Virus record (IMG/VR): IMGVR_UViG_3300050821_013910
Span: 1-64,000 of that record
From: a virus
Length of the DNA: 64,000 nucleotides
Direction: 5' to 3' (one strand)
Every line of letters starts with the position of its first letter. Within the stretch, counting starts at the first letter, position 1. The notes below the pieces were generated by a model, which saw only the letters and a list, made by a program, of their open reading frames with translations, ran no database searches and had not been told where the DNA came from. A program made the translations under genes and the position numbers. Positions 1-8,806 of the stretch are shown here, piece by piece.

Positions 1-1
1 G

Positions 2-73
2 GTCGTATGGTTCGAGGTTGCCCCCGGCGCGCGCATGCCTCAGGTCACGGTGTTCACCAAGGAGTCGAGGTAG
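2..73 (+). CDS. 3' end of an unidentified gene cut by the window edge
   Basis: Reading frame 2 is open from the window edge to a TAG at 71-73 and gives a sensible 23-residue C-terminus (VVWFEVAPGARMPQV...). It stops 5 bases before the next ATG, the same tight spacing as the rest of the operon. Too little is present to name the product. Confidence 0.5.
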   Translation, partial: VVWFEVAPGARMPQVTVFTKESR

Positions 74-78
74 CCAGC

Positions 79-426
79 ATGTCTCCCCGCCCCCGCCTCC
101 CCCGCACGATGTGGGCCGACGAGTCCTTGCGGGTCGAAGTCCAGTCCGCAGGCCTTGCTGACGAACCCGAGAACCAGAAGGTCATGGAAGCCTGCCTCAG
201 CGAACTCAACGAGGTAAAACTTCGCCTCGTACTCGGTACTTATGGACCGGGCACGGAGACTAAGCCCAAGGCTAGATATTACTGGTTGCTTGGTGAGTCC
301 GCCATGATCCACTGTCGTGACTTGGAATGTGCGAATTGGTTTCGCGAGCAGTTATTACTGTGGATCAAAGGATTAGATGGAATCCGTCTGGAAGTTGTCG
401 AGGACAGCGAGGAGACGACTCGATGA
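79..426 (+). CDS. hypothetical protein, 115 aa
   Basis: No family recognised. The frame is open from position 7, but the ATG at 79 is preferred because it follows the preceding stop directly and has a weak purine-rich stretch upstream. The protein mixes charged and aromatic residues and has no membrane segment. Its stop overlaps the next start as ATGA (423-426), so it is probably translated with the HNH gene that follows. Confidence 0.6.
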   Translation: MSPRPRLPRTMWADESLRVEVQSAGLADEPENQKVMEACLSELNEVKLRLVLGTYGPGTETKPKARYYWLLGESAMIHCRDLECANWFREQLLLWIKGLDGIRLEVVEDSEETTR

Positions 427-1262
427 GGCAGCCTGCTGCGTATAACTACCTAGTTGCCATCGTCACGAAGGTTAACACGAACATGTGTATTGTGTGGCCG
501 CTACGAATAGATAAGGGAGGATATGGACGACTTACCTTACCACTCTCTATTGGCGGAGAGAAGAAGGTTGTCTCAGCGCATCGGCTAGCCTACAAGATCA
601 AGTATGGCGAGTGGCCGATGCCGAACGGTATGCATAGCTGCGACAACCGCGCGTGTTTCAATCCGCTGCACATCTCTCCCGGAACGGCCAAGGATAACAA
701 TGCAGATATGGTCGCCAAGGGAAGACAGGCGCGGGGAGAGGGTGCGGGCCTTTCCAAGTTAACTGATGAGTTGGTGACACAGATTCGTCAGGAATATGTT
801 GGAGGTTTATCTGTTAAGCAGCTAGCTAGGAAGTACGGAATAAGCAGTTCCGGGATGATGAGTGTGATTGACGGAACGACATGGAAGCACGTACCCAATC
901 CTATCAAACAAAGACGCCCTGCTGGGTGGAATGCCGAAGCACGCAAGGGAAGAGAAGCCACTCACTGCTTCAAGGGCCATCCATTCACTCCCGATAACAC
1001 TCTCCTGTGGCGTGGATTCAGACGTTGCGCGATATGTCGTCATGCCTCGGAAAAGAAGGTCCGCCTCGTCAAGAAAATGAAGAAGCTGGCCGAGCCACCG
1101 AAACCTCGTATTAAACACCTACGAACGCATTGCCTGAAAGGGCATCTTCTTGAGGTAGACAATTGCTACATTAAGCCTGATGGACATCGGCAGTGCAGGA
1201 TATGTAAGTCTGATCGGGGAAGGCGCTATTACCAGCAGAAGAAGCAGAGAGGGACAGCGTGA
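423..1262 (+). CDS. HNH endonuclease with HTH and two zinc modules, 279 aa
   Basis: Probably a homing-type or regulatory DNA endonuclease. An HNH_3-like core lies at about residues 71-83 (His in MHSCDN, Asn, and His in NPLH). A helix-turn-helix stretch follows at about 116-158 (LSVKQLARKYGISSSG). Two repeated C-x3-H...C-x2-C modules sit at about 181-205 and 237-261 and should bind zinc and DNA. The ATG at 423 overlaps the previous stop, which favours it over an upstream in-frame start at 327. HNH genes of this kind are common freestanding mobile genes in phages; the target is unknown. Confidence 0.85.
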   Translation: MRQPAAYNYLVAIVTKVNTNMCIVWPLRIDKGGYGRLTLPLSIGGEKKVVSAHRLAYKIKYGEWPMPNGMHSCDNRACFNPLHISPGTAKDNNADMVAKGRQARGEGAGLSKLTDELVTQIRQEYVGGLSVKQLARKYGISSSGMMSVIDGTTWKHVPNPIKQRRPAGWNAEARKGREATHCFKGHPFTPDNTLLWRGFRRCAICRHASEKKVRLVKKMKKLAEPPKPRIKHLRTHCLKGHLLEVDNCYIKPDGHRQCRICKSDRGRRYYQQKKQRGTA

Positions 1263-2005
1263 CCGACTACCAACTCTCCTGGCGCGCGACCCCCCTCTGG
1301 ATCCAGAACCACGATCGCCTCGACATCGGCTTCCGGCCTCTCCTCCACTGGCTCCTCCGCGCTGGTCTAACTCAGGTCGTGGTCCTCGACTCGGGCAGCA
1401 CCTACCCGCCCCTCCTCTGCTACTACGACTCCCCCGAGTTCGCTTCCCTCCGCGTTCCCCTCGTCCGGGCCGCCAATCTCGGACCCGAGGCATTCTGGCG
1501 GCTCGACTTCCACCTCCTGCCCTCCGTGACCCACTTCGGCCGCTACATCCTGACCGACGCCGACCTGACCCCCGACCCCGCCTGCCCCCTCGACCTGGTC
1601 CGCAAGATGCACGAGGTGGCCGACCGCCCCTGCTTCCTGCCCCTCGGTGCCAAGGTCGGCCCGGCTCTCCGGATCGACGACCTCCCTGCCCACTTCGCCC
1701 AGCGCGATTACATGCGCCACTGCGAATCCGACTACTGGCAGCGCAAGTACGTCGAGGGGGACTGCTGGAACGCTGCCCTCGATACCACCATGTCCCTCTT
1801 CTCCGCCGGCTGGACCCGATGGCCCCTTGCCGACCAGGGAGGCGTTCATCATGTGCGGCTCGACTTCCCCTACGTCCTGCGACACGAGCCGTGGTACCTG
1901 CCGACCGACAACCTGCCCGAGGAGGAGCGCTTTTACCAGTCGCATGTTGCTCCGGGATTCAGTAGTTCATGCCCCCAGCCCATCCCCGAGGAGGCCACCC
2001 GGTGA
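1259..2005 (+). CDS. glycosyltransferase-like protein, 248 aa
   Basis: Starts with GTG overlapping the previous TGA. The sequence looks like a GT-A-fold glycosyltransferase: an N-terminal strand pattern (TQVVVLDSGSTYPP) and a DxD-type motif DAD at residues 100-102 (YILTDADLTPDP), the usual place for metal and nucleotide-sugar binding. It opens the sugar cassette, so transfer of a sugar made by the following enzymes is the likely role. Donor and acceptor cannot be told. Confidence 0.7.
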   Translation: MTDYQLSWRATPLWIQNHDRLDIGFRPLLHWLLRAGLTQVVVLDSGSTYPPLLCYYDSPEFASLRVPLVRAANLGPEAFWRLDFHLLPSVTHFGRYILTDADLTPDPACPLDLVRKMHEVADRPCFLPLGAKVGPALRIDDLPAHFAQRDYMRHCESDYWQRKYVEGDCWNAALDTTMSLFSAGWTRWPLADQGGVHHVRLDFPYVLRHEPWYLPTDNLPEEERFYQSHVAPGFSSSCPQPIPEEATR

Positions 2006-2454
2006 TCAGCGCCAAGCCAACCTTGATTGAGGGAGGCCTCGCCATCGACGACCGCGGTCAAGTCATCTTTGCCAATGACTGCGACTTGGCCTCATACGAG
2101 TTCCGCCGGTTCTATCTCGTCTCCAACCACCAACTCCTCCCCATCCGCGCGTGGCACGGTCACAAGCGCGAAGTCAAAGCGGTGACTATGGTTCGGGGGG
2201 CCGCAATCGTCGCAGCGGTCAAGATAGACGACTGGGACCGGCCTGATCCGCTGGCTGAGGTCAGCCGGTTCGTCCTCTCCGCCAGCAAGCCAGCGGTCCT
2301 CGTGATCCCCTCTGGTTACGCGAATGGGTTCCGGTGCCTCACCCCTGACTGTCAACTCTTGTGGTTCTCCAACCTGACGGTCGAGGAGAGCCGGGAGGAC
2401 GATTACCGATTTGGTCCGCATTACTGGGAGCCGTGGGACGTGGAGGTTAGATGA
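2002..2454 (+). CDS. RmlC/FdtA-like sugar epimerase or isomerase (cupin), 150 aa
   Basis: Resembles the dTDP-4-dehydrorhamnose 3,5-epimerase / WxcM-like cupin group, which epimerises or isomerises nucleotide-activated keto-sugars. Visible features are the RAWHGHK segment (cupin His region) and VLVIPSGYANGFRCL, matching the family's I-P-x-G-x-x-H/N-G-F pattern. The GTG at 2002 has an AGGAGG-type site just upstream and overlaps the preceding TGA; an earlier in-frame ATG at 1969 has no such site. It is followed by an RmlD-like reductase, a pairing known from rhamnose and FucNAc pathways. Confidence 0.75.
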   Translation: MISAKPTLIEGGLAIDDRGQVIFANDCDLASYEFRRFYLVSNHQLLPIRAWHGHKREVKAVTMVRGAAIVAAVKIDDWDRPDPLAEVSRFVLSASKPAVLVIPSGYANGFRCLTPDCQLLWFSNLTVEESREDDYRFGPHYWEPWDVEVR

Positions 2455-3332
2455 CAGCGAGATTCAAAGTAGCCATCCTCGGCTCGACCGGGATGCTGGG
2501 GTCGATGGTCCGGAGGTTCCTCTCCAGCCAGCCGGAGTACGACCTCAGGACCTACTCGCGCAGCGCCCTCGAAGCCGCGCTGATCAACGTCGCCGATCTC
2601 TTCCAGCTGATCTCCGGGCAGGACTACGTGATCAACTGTATCGGGGTGATCAAGCCGCGGATCGACGAGAAGAACCCAGCCTCGGTCCGCGACGCTATTC
2701 AGGTCAATGCACAATTCCCTTACACGCTGGCTCATGCAGCAGAGTGGGCGAAGGTGCGCGTCCTCCAGATCGCCACCGACTGCGTTTACTCGGGCAGGGA
2801 AGGGAACTACCGTGAAGACTCCCTGCACGACGCGACCGACATCTACGGCAAGACCAAGTCGCTGGGGGAAGTGGTCAGCCCCGCCGTCCGCCACCTGCGC
2901 TGCTCGATCATCGGACCTGAACCGGCTGGCCGACCCCGCGACTCCCTCCTCGAATGGTTCCTCGGTCAGCCGAAGGGAGCGCAGGTCAAGGGATTCACCA
3001 ACCACTACTGGAACGGGATCACTACCTTGGCCTTTGCCAAGTTGTGTCATGGGATCATGCGCGAGGGAATCGAACTCCCTCCCCTCCTCCATATCGTCCC
3101 CCAGAAAACAGCAAGCAAGGCAGGACTGTTGGACCAGTTCCGGTACTCCTTCTCCCGCATGGACATTACCGTGGACGAGGTTGCTGCGCCGACAGCCATT
3201 AACCGGACCCTCTCTACCTGCTGTCCCATCGCCAACATCCACCTTTGGAAGGCGGCAGGCTACCCCTACCAGCCTACGATCCAGCAGATGGTCCATGAAC
3301 TAGTTGCGTATGAGAAGGTGGTGGCCCGGTGA
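2451..3332 (+). CDS. RmlD-like nucleotide-sugar 4-keto reductase (SDR), 293 aa
   Basis: An extended short-chain dehydrogenase of the RmlD_sub_bind type. The NAD(P)-binding GxxGxxG is at residues 11-17 (GSTGMLG) and the catalytic Y-x3-K at 132-136 (YGKTK); IATDCVYSG precedes it as in the family. Length fits. It should reduce a 4-keto nucleotide sugar made upstream. The order cupin, reductase, 2-epimerase recalls WbjC/WbjD of L-FucNAc synthesis, where the cupin and SDR are fused. No WbjB-like dehydratase is present in the window. Confidence 0.85.
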   Translation: MTARFKVAILGSTGMLGSMVRRFLSSQPEYDLRTYSRSALEAALINVADLFQLISGQDYVINCIGVIKPRIDEKNPASVRDAIQVNAQFPYTLAHAAEWAKVRVLQIATDCVYSGREGNYREDSLHDATDIYGKTKSLGEVVSPAVRHLRCSIIGPEPAGRPRDSLLEWFLGQPKGAQVKGFTNHYWNGITTLAFAKLCHGIMREGIELPPLLHIVPQKTASKAGLLDQFRYSFSRMDITVDEVAAPTAINRTLSTCCPIANIHLWKAAGYPYQPTIQQMVHELVAYEKVVAR

Positions 3333-4444
3333 AGGTCCTCACCCTCCTCGGCACCCGCCCGGAGATCATCCGGCTCAGCCGGGTGATCCCCCGGCTCGAC
3401 CAGGCCCTCGGCCGCGACAATCACATTCTGGTCAACACGGGGCAGAATCCCGACCCCACCCTCTCGGCCAACTTCTTCGGCGAACTCGGGATCAGACAGC
3501 CTGACTACAACCTCCTCGCCTCCGGCTCGTTCGGCCAGCAACTCGGCATCTCCTTCCCGGCCATCGAGCACACCCTCCAGACCGTCCGCCCTGACCGCCT
3601 TCTCGTCCTCGGCGACACCAACTCCTCCCTGGCCGCCATCGTCGCCGCCCGCCTCCTGATCCCCATCTATCACATGGAGGCCGGCAACCGCTCCTTCTCT
3701 CCCTCCAGCCCTGAGGAAGTCAATCGCCGCCTCGTGGACCACGCCTCCACCGTCCTCCTGCCCTACACTGACCGCTCACGCCAGAACCTCCTCGCCGAAG
3801 GCATCCACTCCTCGCGCATATTCGTGGCCGGGAACCCTATCCGCGAGGTGATCGAGCACTATCGCGACCAGTGGGAGACGGGAACGAGGGACGCGCTGGT
3901 ACGGCTGGGTCTGATCGCCAACCAGTTCTTCCTCGTGACCCTGCACCGGGCGGAGAACGTGGACGCGGAAGGCCGACTGCGCCGGTTCATTGAGGCGTTC
4001 AACCAACTCCAATACACCTACCATTATCCTGTCGTCGTCAGCACCCATCCGCACCTCCAGCAGCGAATCGACGCGCTCAACCTGCGTGGGAAGGACCTTA
4101 GCCCCTCCGTGCGCTTCCTCCCCCCCTTTCCCTTCTTCGACTTCCTCCGGCTCCAGATCTCTGCCTTCTGCGTCCTGTCCGACTCCGGGACCGTGCAGGA
4201 GGAGTGCTGTCTGCTCGGGCGGCCCTCGGTGACCTTGCGCGACTCGACGGAACGACCGGAGTGCCTGGAAGCGGGTGCGGGAGTGCTGTCCGGAGCTGAC
4301 CCCGCTGACATTCTCGCTGCGGTCCGGCTGGTCACCTCTCCTGACCGCCCTGCCTGGACCCCGCCTGCTGAGTACCTCCGCCTGAACGTGGCTGAGACCG
4401 TGGTCCGCATCCTCCTCAGCCACCGGGAAGGAGGCGTGGCATGA
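3329..4444 (+). CDS. UDP-N-acetylglucosamine 2-epimerase-like enzyme, 371 aa
   Basis: Belongs to the WecB/MnaA family, which converts UDP-GlcNAc to UDP-ManNAc or acts on related UDP-amino sugars. Seen: the N-terminal GTRPE motif, VLGDTNSS, HMEAGNRSF, VNRRLVDH, LHRAENVD and the C-terminal SDSGTVQEE with STERPE. Full family length. The GTG start overlaps the previous stop as GTGA. The family and fold are clear; the exact substrate is not. Confidence 0.9.
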   Translation: MKVLTLLGTRPEIIRLSRVIPRLDQALGRDNHILVNTGQNPDPTLSANFFGELGIRQPDYNLLASGSFGQQLGISFPAIEHTLQTVRPDRLLVLGDTNSSLAAIVAARLLIPIYHMEAGNRSFSPSSPEEVNRRLVDHASTVLLPYTDRSRQNLLAEGIHSSRIFVAGNPIREVIEHYRDQWETGTRDALVRLGLIANQFFLVTLHRAENVDAEGRLRRFIEAFNQLQYTYHYPVVVSTHPHLQQRIDALNLRGKDLSPSVRFLPPFPFFDFLRLQISAFCVLSDSGTVQEECCLLGRPSVTLRDSTERPECLEAGAGVLSGADPADILAAVRLVTSPDRPAWTPPAEYLRLNVAETVVRILLSHREGGVA

Positions 4445-5409
4445 GAGTCCTCGTGGTCGGCGGCGCCGGGTACGTCGGAGGAGCGGTCACGGACCTTCTC
4501 CAGCAGCCCTTCTATCACCCTACCCCCCACTCCTTCCAGGTCTACGACTCCCTCCTCTACGAGGATCAGTTTCGCAAGCCCGTGCCCTTCTGCCGCGGCG
4601 ACGTCCGCGACCACTCGCGCCTCCTGCCCCTCCTCCACCAGTCCGACGTGGTCCTCTGGCTGGCCGCCCTGGTCGGCGACGGGGCCTGTGCGCTCGACCC
4701 CCCGGCCGCCGTCGAGGTCAACCAGGAGTCGGTCCGGTGGCTGGCGGAGAACTTCCCCGGCCGGATCATCTTCCTCTCGACCTGCTCGGTCTACGGGCAG
4801 GGGGAGGGAGAACTGACCGAGTCCTCGCCGACCAATCCCCTGTCCGTGTATGCGACGACCAAGCTGGCCGCCGAGCAGACTCTAGCCGACCATCCCAACT
4901 GCCTGATCTTCCGCCTCGGCACTCTGTTCGGACTCTCCGACCACTTCTCGCGCGTGCGGTTCGACCTCGTGGTGAACACTCTCACTCTCCGTGCGCAACG
5001 AGAAGGCAGGCTGACCGTGTTCGGCGGCGACCAGTTCCGTCCGCTCCTCCACGTCCGCGACGCCGCCGAGGCTATCGTCTCCGCCATTCCCACTCGCCAG
5101 ACTGGCATCTACAACCTGCGCTACCGCAACTACTCGATCTCGGAACTGGCTGATCTAGTGGCGGCTGAGTTCCCCGGTCTGGAGATCACCTCCACGCCCC
5201 AGCACTTCGAGGACCACCGGAACTACCGGGTCAGCTCCCTCGCCGCCGCACGGGACCTCCGCTTCTATCCGCGGCGGACCGTCAGCGAGGGCATCCGCGA
5301 GATCAAGCGCCTGCTGGACGAGGGCCGCCTTACCAACCCGGACCACGCGCGCCACGGGAACGAGCGGCACTTGGCCGCCCGGCGGATGGAGATGGAGGCG
5401 GCTAGATGA
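4441..5409 (+). CDS. NAD-dependent epimerase/dehydratase (GalE-like SDR), 322 aa
   Basis: Extended SDR acting on nucleotide sugars. The Rossmann motif GGAGYVG is at 7-13, the conserved DVRD at about 54-57, and the catalytic Y-x3-K at 137-141 (YATTK) after STCSVYG. It could be a 4-epimerase or a reductase. Starts by ATGA overlap with the epimerase gene and probably finishes the nucleotide sugar used by the glycosyltransferases on either side. Confidence 0.85.
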   Translation: MRVLVVGGAGYVGGAVTDLLQQPFYHPTPHSFQVYDSLLYEDQFRKPVPFCRGDVRDHSRLLPLLHQSDVVLWLAALVGDGACALDPPAAVEVNQESVRWLAENFPGRIIFLSTCSVYGQGEGELTESSPTNPLSVYATTKLAAEQTLADHPNCLIFRLGTLFGLSDHFSRVRFDLVVNTLTLRAQREGRLTVFGGDQFRPLLHVRDAAEAIVSAIPTRQTGIYNLRYRNYSISELADLVAAEFPGLEITSTPQHFEDHRNYRVSSLAAARDLRFYPRRTVSEGIREIKRLLDEGRLTNPDHARHGNERHLAARRMEMEAAR

Positions 5410-5975
5410 CCACTGTGACCAGCCCGGTCCGCGATCTTGCTGCCCACTATCAATTCCTGCTGACCTGCCCGGACAGTTGGCGCGCGAACCTGGACCCTGC
5501 CCTCCCCGTGGTCGACACCCTCGCCCACCTCCCCCTCTTCCACTCCCTCCCCGGGCGCATCCTCGAAATCGGCTGCGACGTCGGGAACTCCACGACGGCC
5601 TTCCTCGCGGGGGCTAGCAGTCAGGTCACGTCGATCGACATCAACCCCCGGTGCGCCGAGAACTTCCCTGACTGCGCCAAGTGGAGGTTCATCCACGGCG
5701 ATTCCCAGACCTACGAAACCTACAACAAAGTTTCCAACCAGACATACGACGTCCTCTACATCGACGGCGACCATTCTTACTCCTCGGCTTATCACGATAT
5801 CGAGATCTATTCCCAACTCGTCAAGCATCGCGGACTGATCCTTGTCCACGATGTCCTCGCCCACGATAACTTCCCGGGGGTCTGGAAGGCCTTCCGGGAC
5901 TTCCGCTATGGAGGACAGCCAGTGGATAAGTACATCCTCCCCGGGAGCTACGGACTGGGGGTCATCGAGTTATGA
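5406..5975 (+). CDS. class I SAM-dependent methyltransferase, 189 aa
   Basis: Methyltransf_24-type protein. Motif I is ILEIGCDVGNSTTAFL (about residues 54-69), followed by the acidic ribose-binding SIDINP and the post-motif stretch YIDGDHSYSSAYHDI, which is typical of small-molecule and sugar O-methyltransferases. In this setting the substrate is likely a sugar or glycan hydroxyl. ATGA-coupled on both sides. Confidence 0.8.
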   Translation: MTTVTSPVRDLAAHYQFLLTCPDSWRANLDPALPVVDTLAHLPLFHSLPGRILEIGCDVGNSTTAFLAGASSQVTSIDINPRCAENFPDCAKWRFIHGDSQTYETYNKVSNQTYDVLYIDGDHSYSSAYHDIEIYSQLVKHRGLILVHDVLAHDNFPGVWKAFRDFRYGGQPVDKYILPGSYGLGVIEL

Positions 5976-6688
5976 CCACCTCGATCGTGATTTCCACCTT
6001 CAATAGAAATGTTCAACTGGCCCAGACTTTGACCTCTATCGCCCGCCAGCAAGTCCCCGACCTTGAAGTGATCGTGGTGGACGACGGCGACCTCCGGCAC
6101 GGCCATCCCAGCGCCTCCCTCGTCTGCCAGACCTTCGGCGCTCGGTACCTCCCCTGCCGCCGTCCGGCTTCGAGCCAGTTCCGCAACCCGAGCCTTCCAA
6201 ACAATATAGGCATACGAGCAGCCACCGGCGACGTGGTGATCCTCCAGAACGCCGAGTGCCGCCACGACTCCCCAGACGCGATCCAGCAGTTGGTCAGCCA
6301 AGTCACTGCTACCAACGCCGTCTTCGCGCATGTCACCGCCCTCAATCCAGATGGCTCCTTCGCGATGGACTACTGCTCCCCCTCCGCCCCTCGCCCGTAC
6401 TTCTTCTGCGGGGCCATCCGGCGGGAGTGGCTGGTCCGGCTGCGGGGGTTTGATCAGGACTACTGGGGAGCCGGGTACGATGACGACGACCTCGCCCTCC
6501 GCCTCCACTGCGAGGGCGTGACCTTCACCTACTCGGACATCAAGGTAGCGCATCAGTGGCATTCCCCGGCTGGAGATTATTCCTCGGCTGAACAAATGAG
6601 GCAGTTGTTCGAGGAGAAATGTCAGGCCATGGTCAGCGGGAAGCTGGGGACCGTGCGCAACCCTCAGGGGTGGGGAGGGCAGCCATGA
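5972..6688 (+). CDS. family 2 glycosyltransferase, 238 aa
   Basis: GT2 fold. The N-terminus TSIVISTFNRNVQLAQTL is the standard start of the family, followed by EVIVVDDGD; the acidic GYDDDDLALRL near residue 170 resembles the ED-type C-terminal catalytic region. A lone GT-A domain with no membrane segment. Coupled by ATGA to the methyltransferase before it. Confidence 0.85.
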   Translation: MTTSIVISTFNRNVQLAQTLTSIARQQVPDLEVIVVDDGDLRHGHPSASLVCQTFGARYLPCRRPASSQFRNPSLPNNIGIRAATGDVVILQNAECRHDSPDAIQQLVSQVTATNAVFAHVTALNPDGSFAMDYCSPSAPRPYFFCGAIRREWLVRLRGFDQDYWGAGYDDDDLALRLHCEGVTFTYSDIKVAHQWHSPAGDYSSAEQMRQLFEEKCQAMVSGKLGTVRNPQGWGGQP

Positions 6689-7101
6689 CCGACTGCGGAG
6701 TCTGCATCACCAGCGACTACAGCAACTGCGAAGGCATGATCGACGAGGTTTCCATCGTCCTGAACGAGCAGGACCGCAAATGTTCCGAATGCCGAAAGGT
6801 CATCCCCGCTGGGGCCAAGATAGAAAGGGCCGACTGGTACGAGGACTGGGACGGCTGCGACGAGGACGACGAGCCGAAACTGAAGGAGCCCATCTGGACC
6901 TGCCTGATCTGCGCCGAGATTGCAGAGGCGTTCTATTGCGGAGGGGACGGGCGTGTCTACGGCGGGGAATTTTGGGAGGCAATGCAGGAGGCCGATGCCT
7001 ATCGCGATCTCAATTCATCCTGCTTCGACCGGCTGAAGACCCCTGAAGCCAAAGCCGAACTCCGCCGCCGCTGGATGGAGTGGAAAGGGTTGGCCTCGTG
7101 A
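6685..7101 (+). CDS. hypothetical zinc-ribbon-like protein, 138 aa
   Basis: No family recognised. Contains CSEC (about 36-39) paired with CLIC (about 74-77), so it probably binds one zinc ion, with an acidic stretch between them (DWDGCDEDDEP). The ATG at 6685 overlaps the previous TGA; an in-frame ATG at 6619 would lie inside the glycosyltransferase gene and is rejected. Its place inside the sugar operon does not reveal a role. Confidence 0.65.
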   Translation: MTDCGVCITSDYSNCEGMIDEVSIVLNEQDRKCSECRKVIPAGAKIERADWYEDWDGCDEDDEPKLKEPIWTCLICAEIAEAFYCGGDGRVYGGEFWEAMQEADAYRDLNSSCFDRLKTPEAKAELRRRWMEWKGLAS

Positions 7102-7913
7102 CCCTCTCCCCCTCCAACCGCCTCGTCCAAGGCTTCTGGTCCGGCCCCCTGACCACCATGGAGCGGCTCAGTATGCAGTCGTTCGTCGCGGCGGGTCATG
7201 AATTTCACTTATACGTTTATGACGGCAACCTCCTCGGAGTCCCTCCCTCGGTCCACCTGCGCAACGCCGCCGAGATCATCCCCGTGAAGGAGGCTGCGAC
7301 GTTCCGCTGCGTGCAACAACTCTCCGACCAGTTTCGCATTACCCTCCTGCTCAAGCGCGGCGGCTGGTATGTGGACCTTGACACGATCTGTCTCCAGCCC
7401 TTTGACTTCTCCTCGGACTATATCTTCTATCGCGATTACGACGAGTCCACGATTTCCTTCGCCGTCTCGAAGGCTCCAGTAGGCAGTCCACTTATGCAGC
7501 ACTGTCACGACTATCTGAGCCAACTAACCGCCGAGGACCGCCAGCGACTCTCATGGCAAGAAATAGGAACCGAATTCGTAACTGGAGCCGTGGAGTTCTT
7601 CGGACTACAGAAGTTCGCCCAGCCCGGATACACCTTCGACCCTATTCAGTGGCAGCGGGCGCGGGAGGTAGTCAACCCAGAAGCTAAGTGGGACCTCTCT
7701 CGTTCGCACGCTGTCCACTTGTTCCATGCGGTATGGAACGGAGGACCCAAGGACCGCTTAGGCAGGGGATTTGATCTCGGGCAGGACTTAGACGCGCGCC
7801 TCGACACTGACGGCGAGTATCATCCAGATTGTTTGTACGAACAACTCAAGCGCAAATTTTTGACGAACGGAGCAACTGAATGGCAGCCTTCAAACTTGCA
7901 ATCATCGTCCTGA
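7098..7913 (+). CDS. DXD-motif glycosyltransferase (Gly_transf_sug type), 271 aa
   Basis: Resembles the Och1/capsular-polysaccharide family with the signature LLKRGGWYVDLDTICLQPF, where DLD is the metal-binding DXD; the N-terminus GFWSGPLTTMERLSMQSF also fits. I prefer the GTG at 7098 because it overlaps the previous stop as GTGA; an ATG at 7080 in the same frame is possible. The next gene starts 34 bases before its end. Confidence 0.8.
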   Translation: MTLSPSNRLVQGFWSGPLTTMERLSMQSFVAAGHEFHLYVYDGNLLGVPPSVHLRNAAEIIPVKEAATFRCVQQLSDQFRITLLLKRGGWYVDLDTICLQPFDFSSDYIFYRDYDESTISFAVSKAPVGSPLMQHCHDYLSQLTAEDRQRLSWQEIGTEFVTGAVEFFGLQKFAQPGYTFDPIQWQRAREVVNPEAKWDLSRSHAVHLFHAVWNGGPKDRLGRGFDLGQDLDARLDTDGEYHPDCLYEQLKRKFLTNGATEWQPSNLQSSS

Positions 7914-8806
7914 CCGCACACCACCCATCGCGCTGGCACTACCGCCAAATCCTCCGCATCCAGTGCCTCAAGTCGTGCGGCGTGCCTTACAAGTTCGTCT
8001 TCGGCGATCCCACCCACGAATCTCAGTGGGACACCACCGGCTTGGATAAGGATGAAATCCTGCACGCTCCCGGACCCGACCTGAAGGAGAACCTGGTTAT
8101 AAAGAATCAGGCTGGGATGCGTTGGTGCTTAGATCAAGGAGCCACCCACGCACTCCGCATAATGGACGACACCTGGACCTACGTGGATCGCGTACTTAAA
8201 GCCGGTCTCTACCCCTTTGACCTCGCTGGCAACTTTCCGATGAAGTTCAAACTCGGCGGCATCTTTAACACTCCCCTCCTTCGAGTAACCTACCCGCACG
8301 GAGGATGCGGCATCTGGCTATCTCGCAAATCAATGGAGATGCTCGTGGCCGACACTTACAACCCCGACTATCTCAAATCTTGGCCTGCACGGATGGACGT
8401 GGGCTGCGGCCTGACTATCCAGACTCCCAAAACTCTCTGGGACGACATGTGGCTGGGGGAGGTCCTGCAAGGCAATCTCCCCTACGACCATCCCCTACGC
8501 GAACAGCCGTGGGGAGCCTACCAAGCAAACGGAATCCAAGTCTATGACGACGACAACTTATTCAACCAATCGGACCCCATGGTTCCTATCTGTCTGCACG
8601 ATCCGGGAGTTCACAAGGTCAACGCCGGTCACATAAACGAACTCGAACGCCAGATCCGCCACCGCAACATCGCCCAGGCCATGGCGGCGGCGCGGGTCCC
8701 GGCGGATCAGATCGCGGAGATGGTCGGCGGCGGGGCGGCAGGCAAGGTGGAGGCAGGCGTAGAGTCGGAGGAGAAGCAGAAGGAGGAGGTCCCTAGTGGC
8801 GATTGA
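7880..8806 (+). CDS. putative glycosyltransferase (galactosyltransferase/fringe-like), 308 aa
   Basis: The middle of the protein holds RIMDDTWTYVDRV (DxD-like), HGGCGIWLSRKSMEML and WDDMWLGEVLQ, an arrangement like family 31 beta-1,3-glycosyltransferases (DDD, GG-x-G-y-h-S, and E-D-V-x-x-G). The match is loose and the assignment is partly inference. The C-terminal 40 residues are charged and low in complexity. Last gene of the sugar cassette. Confidence 0.6.
   Translation: MAAFKLAIIVLTAHHPSRWHYRQILRIQCLKSCGVPYKFVFGDPTHESQWDTTGLDKDEILHAPGPDLKENLVIKNQAGMRWCLDQGATHALRIMDDTWTYVDRVLKAGLYPFDLAGNFPMKFKLGGIFNTPLLRVTYPHGGCGIWLSRKSMEMLVADTYNPDYLKSWPARMDVGCGLTIQTPKTLWDDMWLGEVLQGNLPYDHPLREQPWGAYQANGIQVYDDDNLFNQSDPMVPICLHDPGVHKVNAGHINELERQIRHRNIAQAMAAARVPADQIAEMVGGGAAGKVEAGVESEEKQKEEVPSGD

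Noticed and set aside
1180-1965. 261-residue Pro/Arg-rich plus-strand frame overlapping the first glycosyltransferase
   Set aside because: Composition is that of a shifted frame; the overlapping frame has the DxD motif and coupled start.
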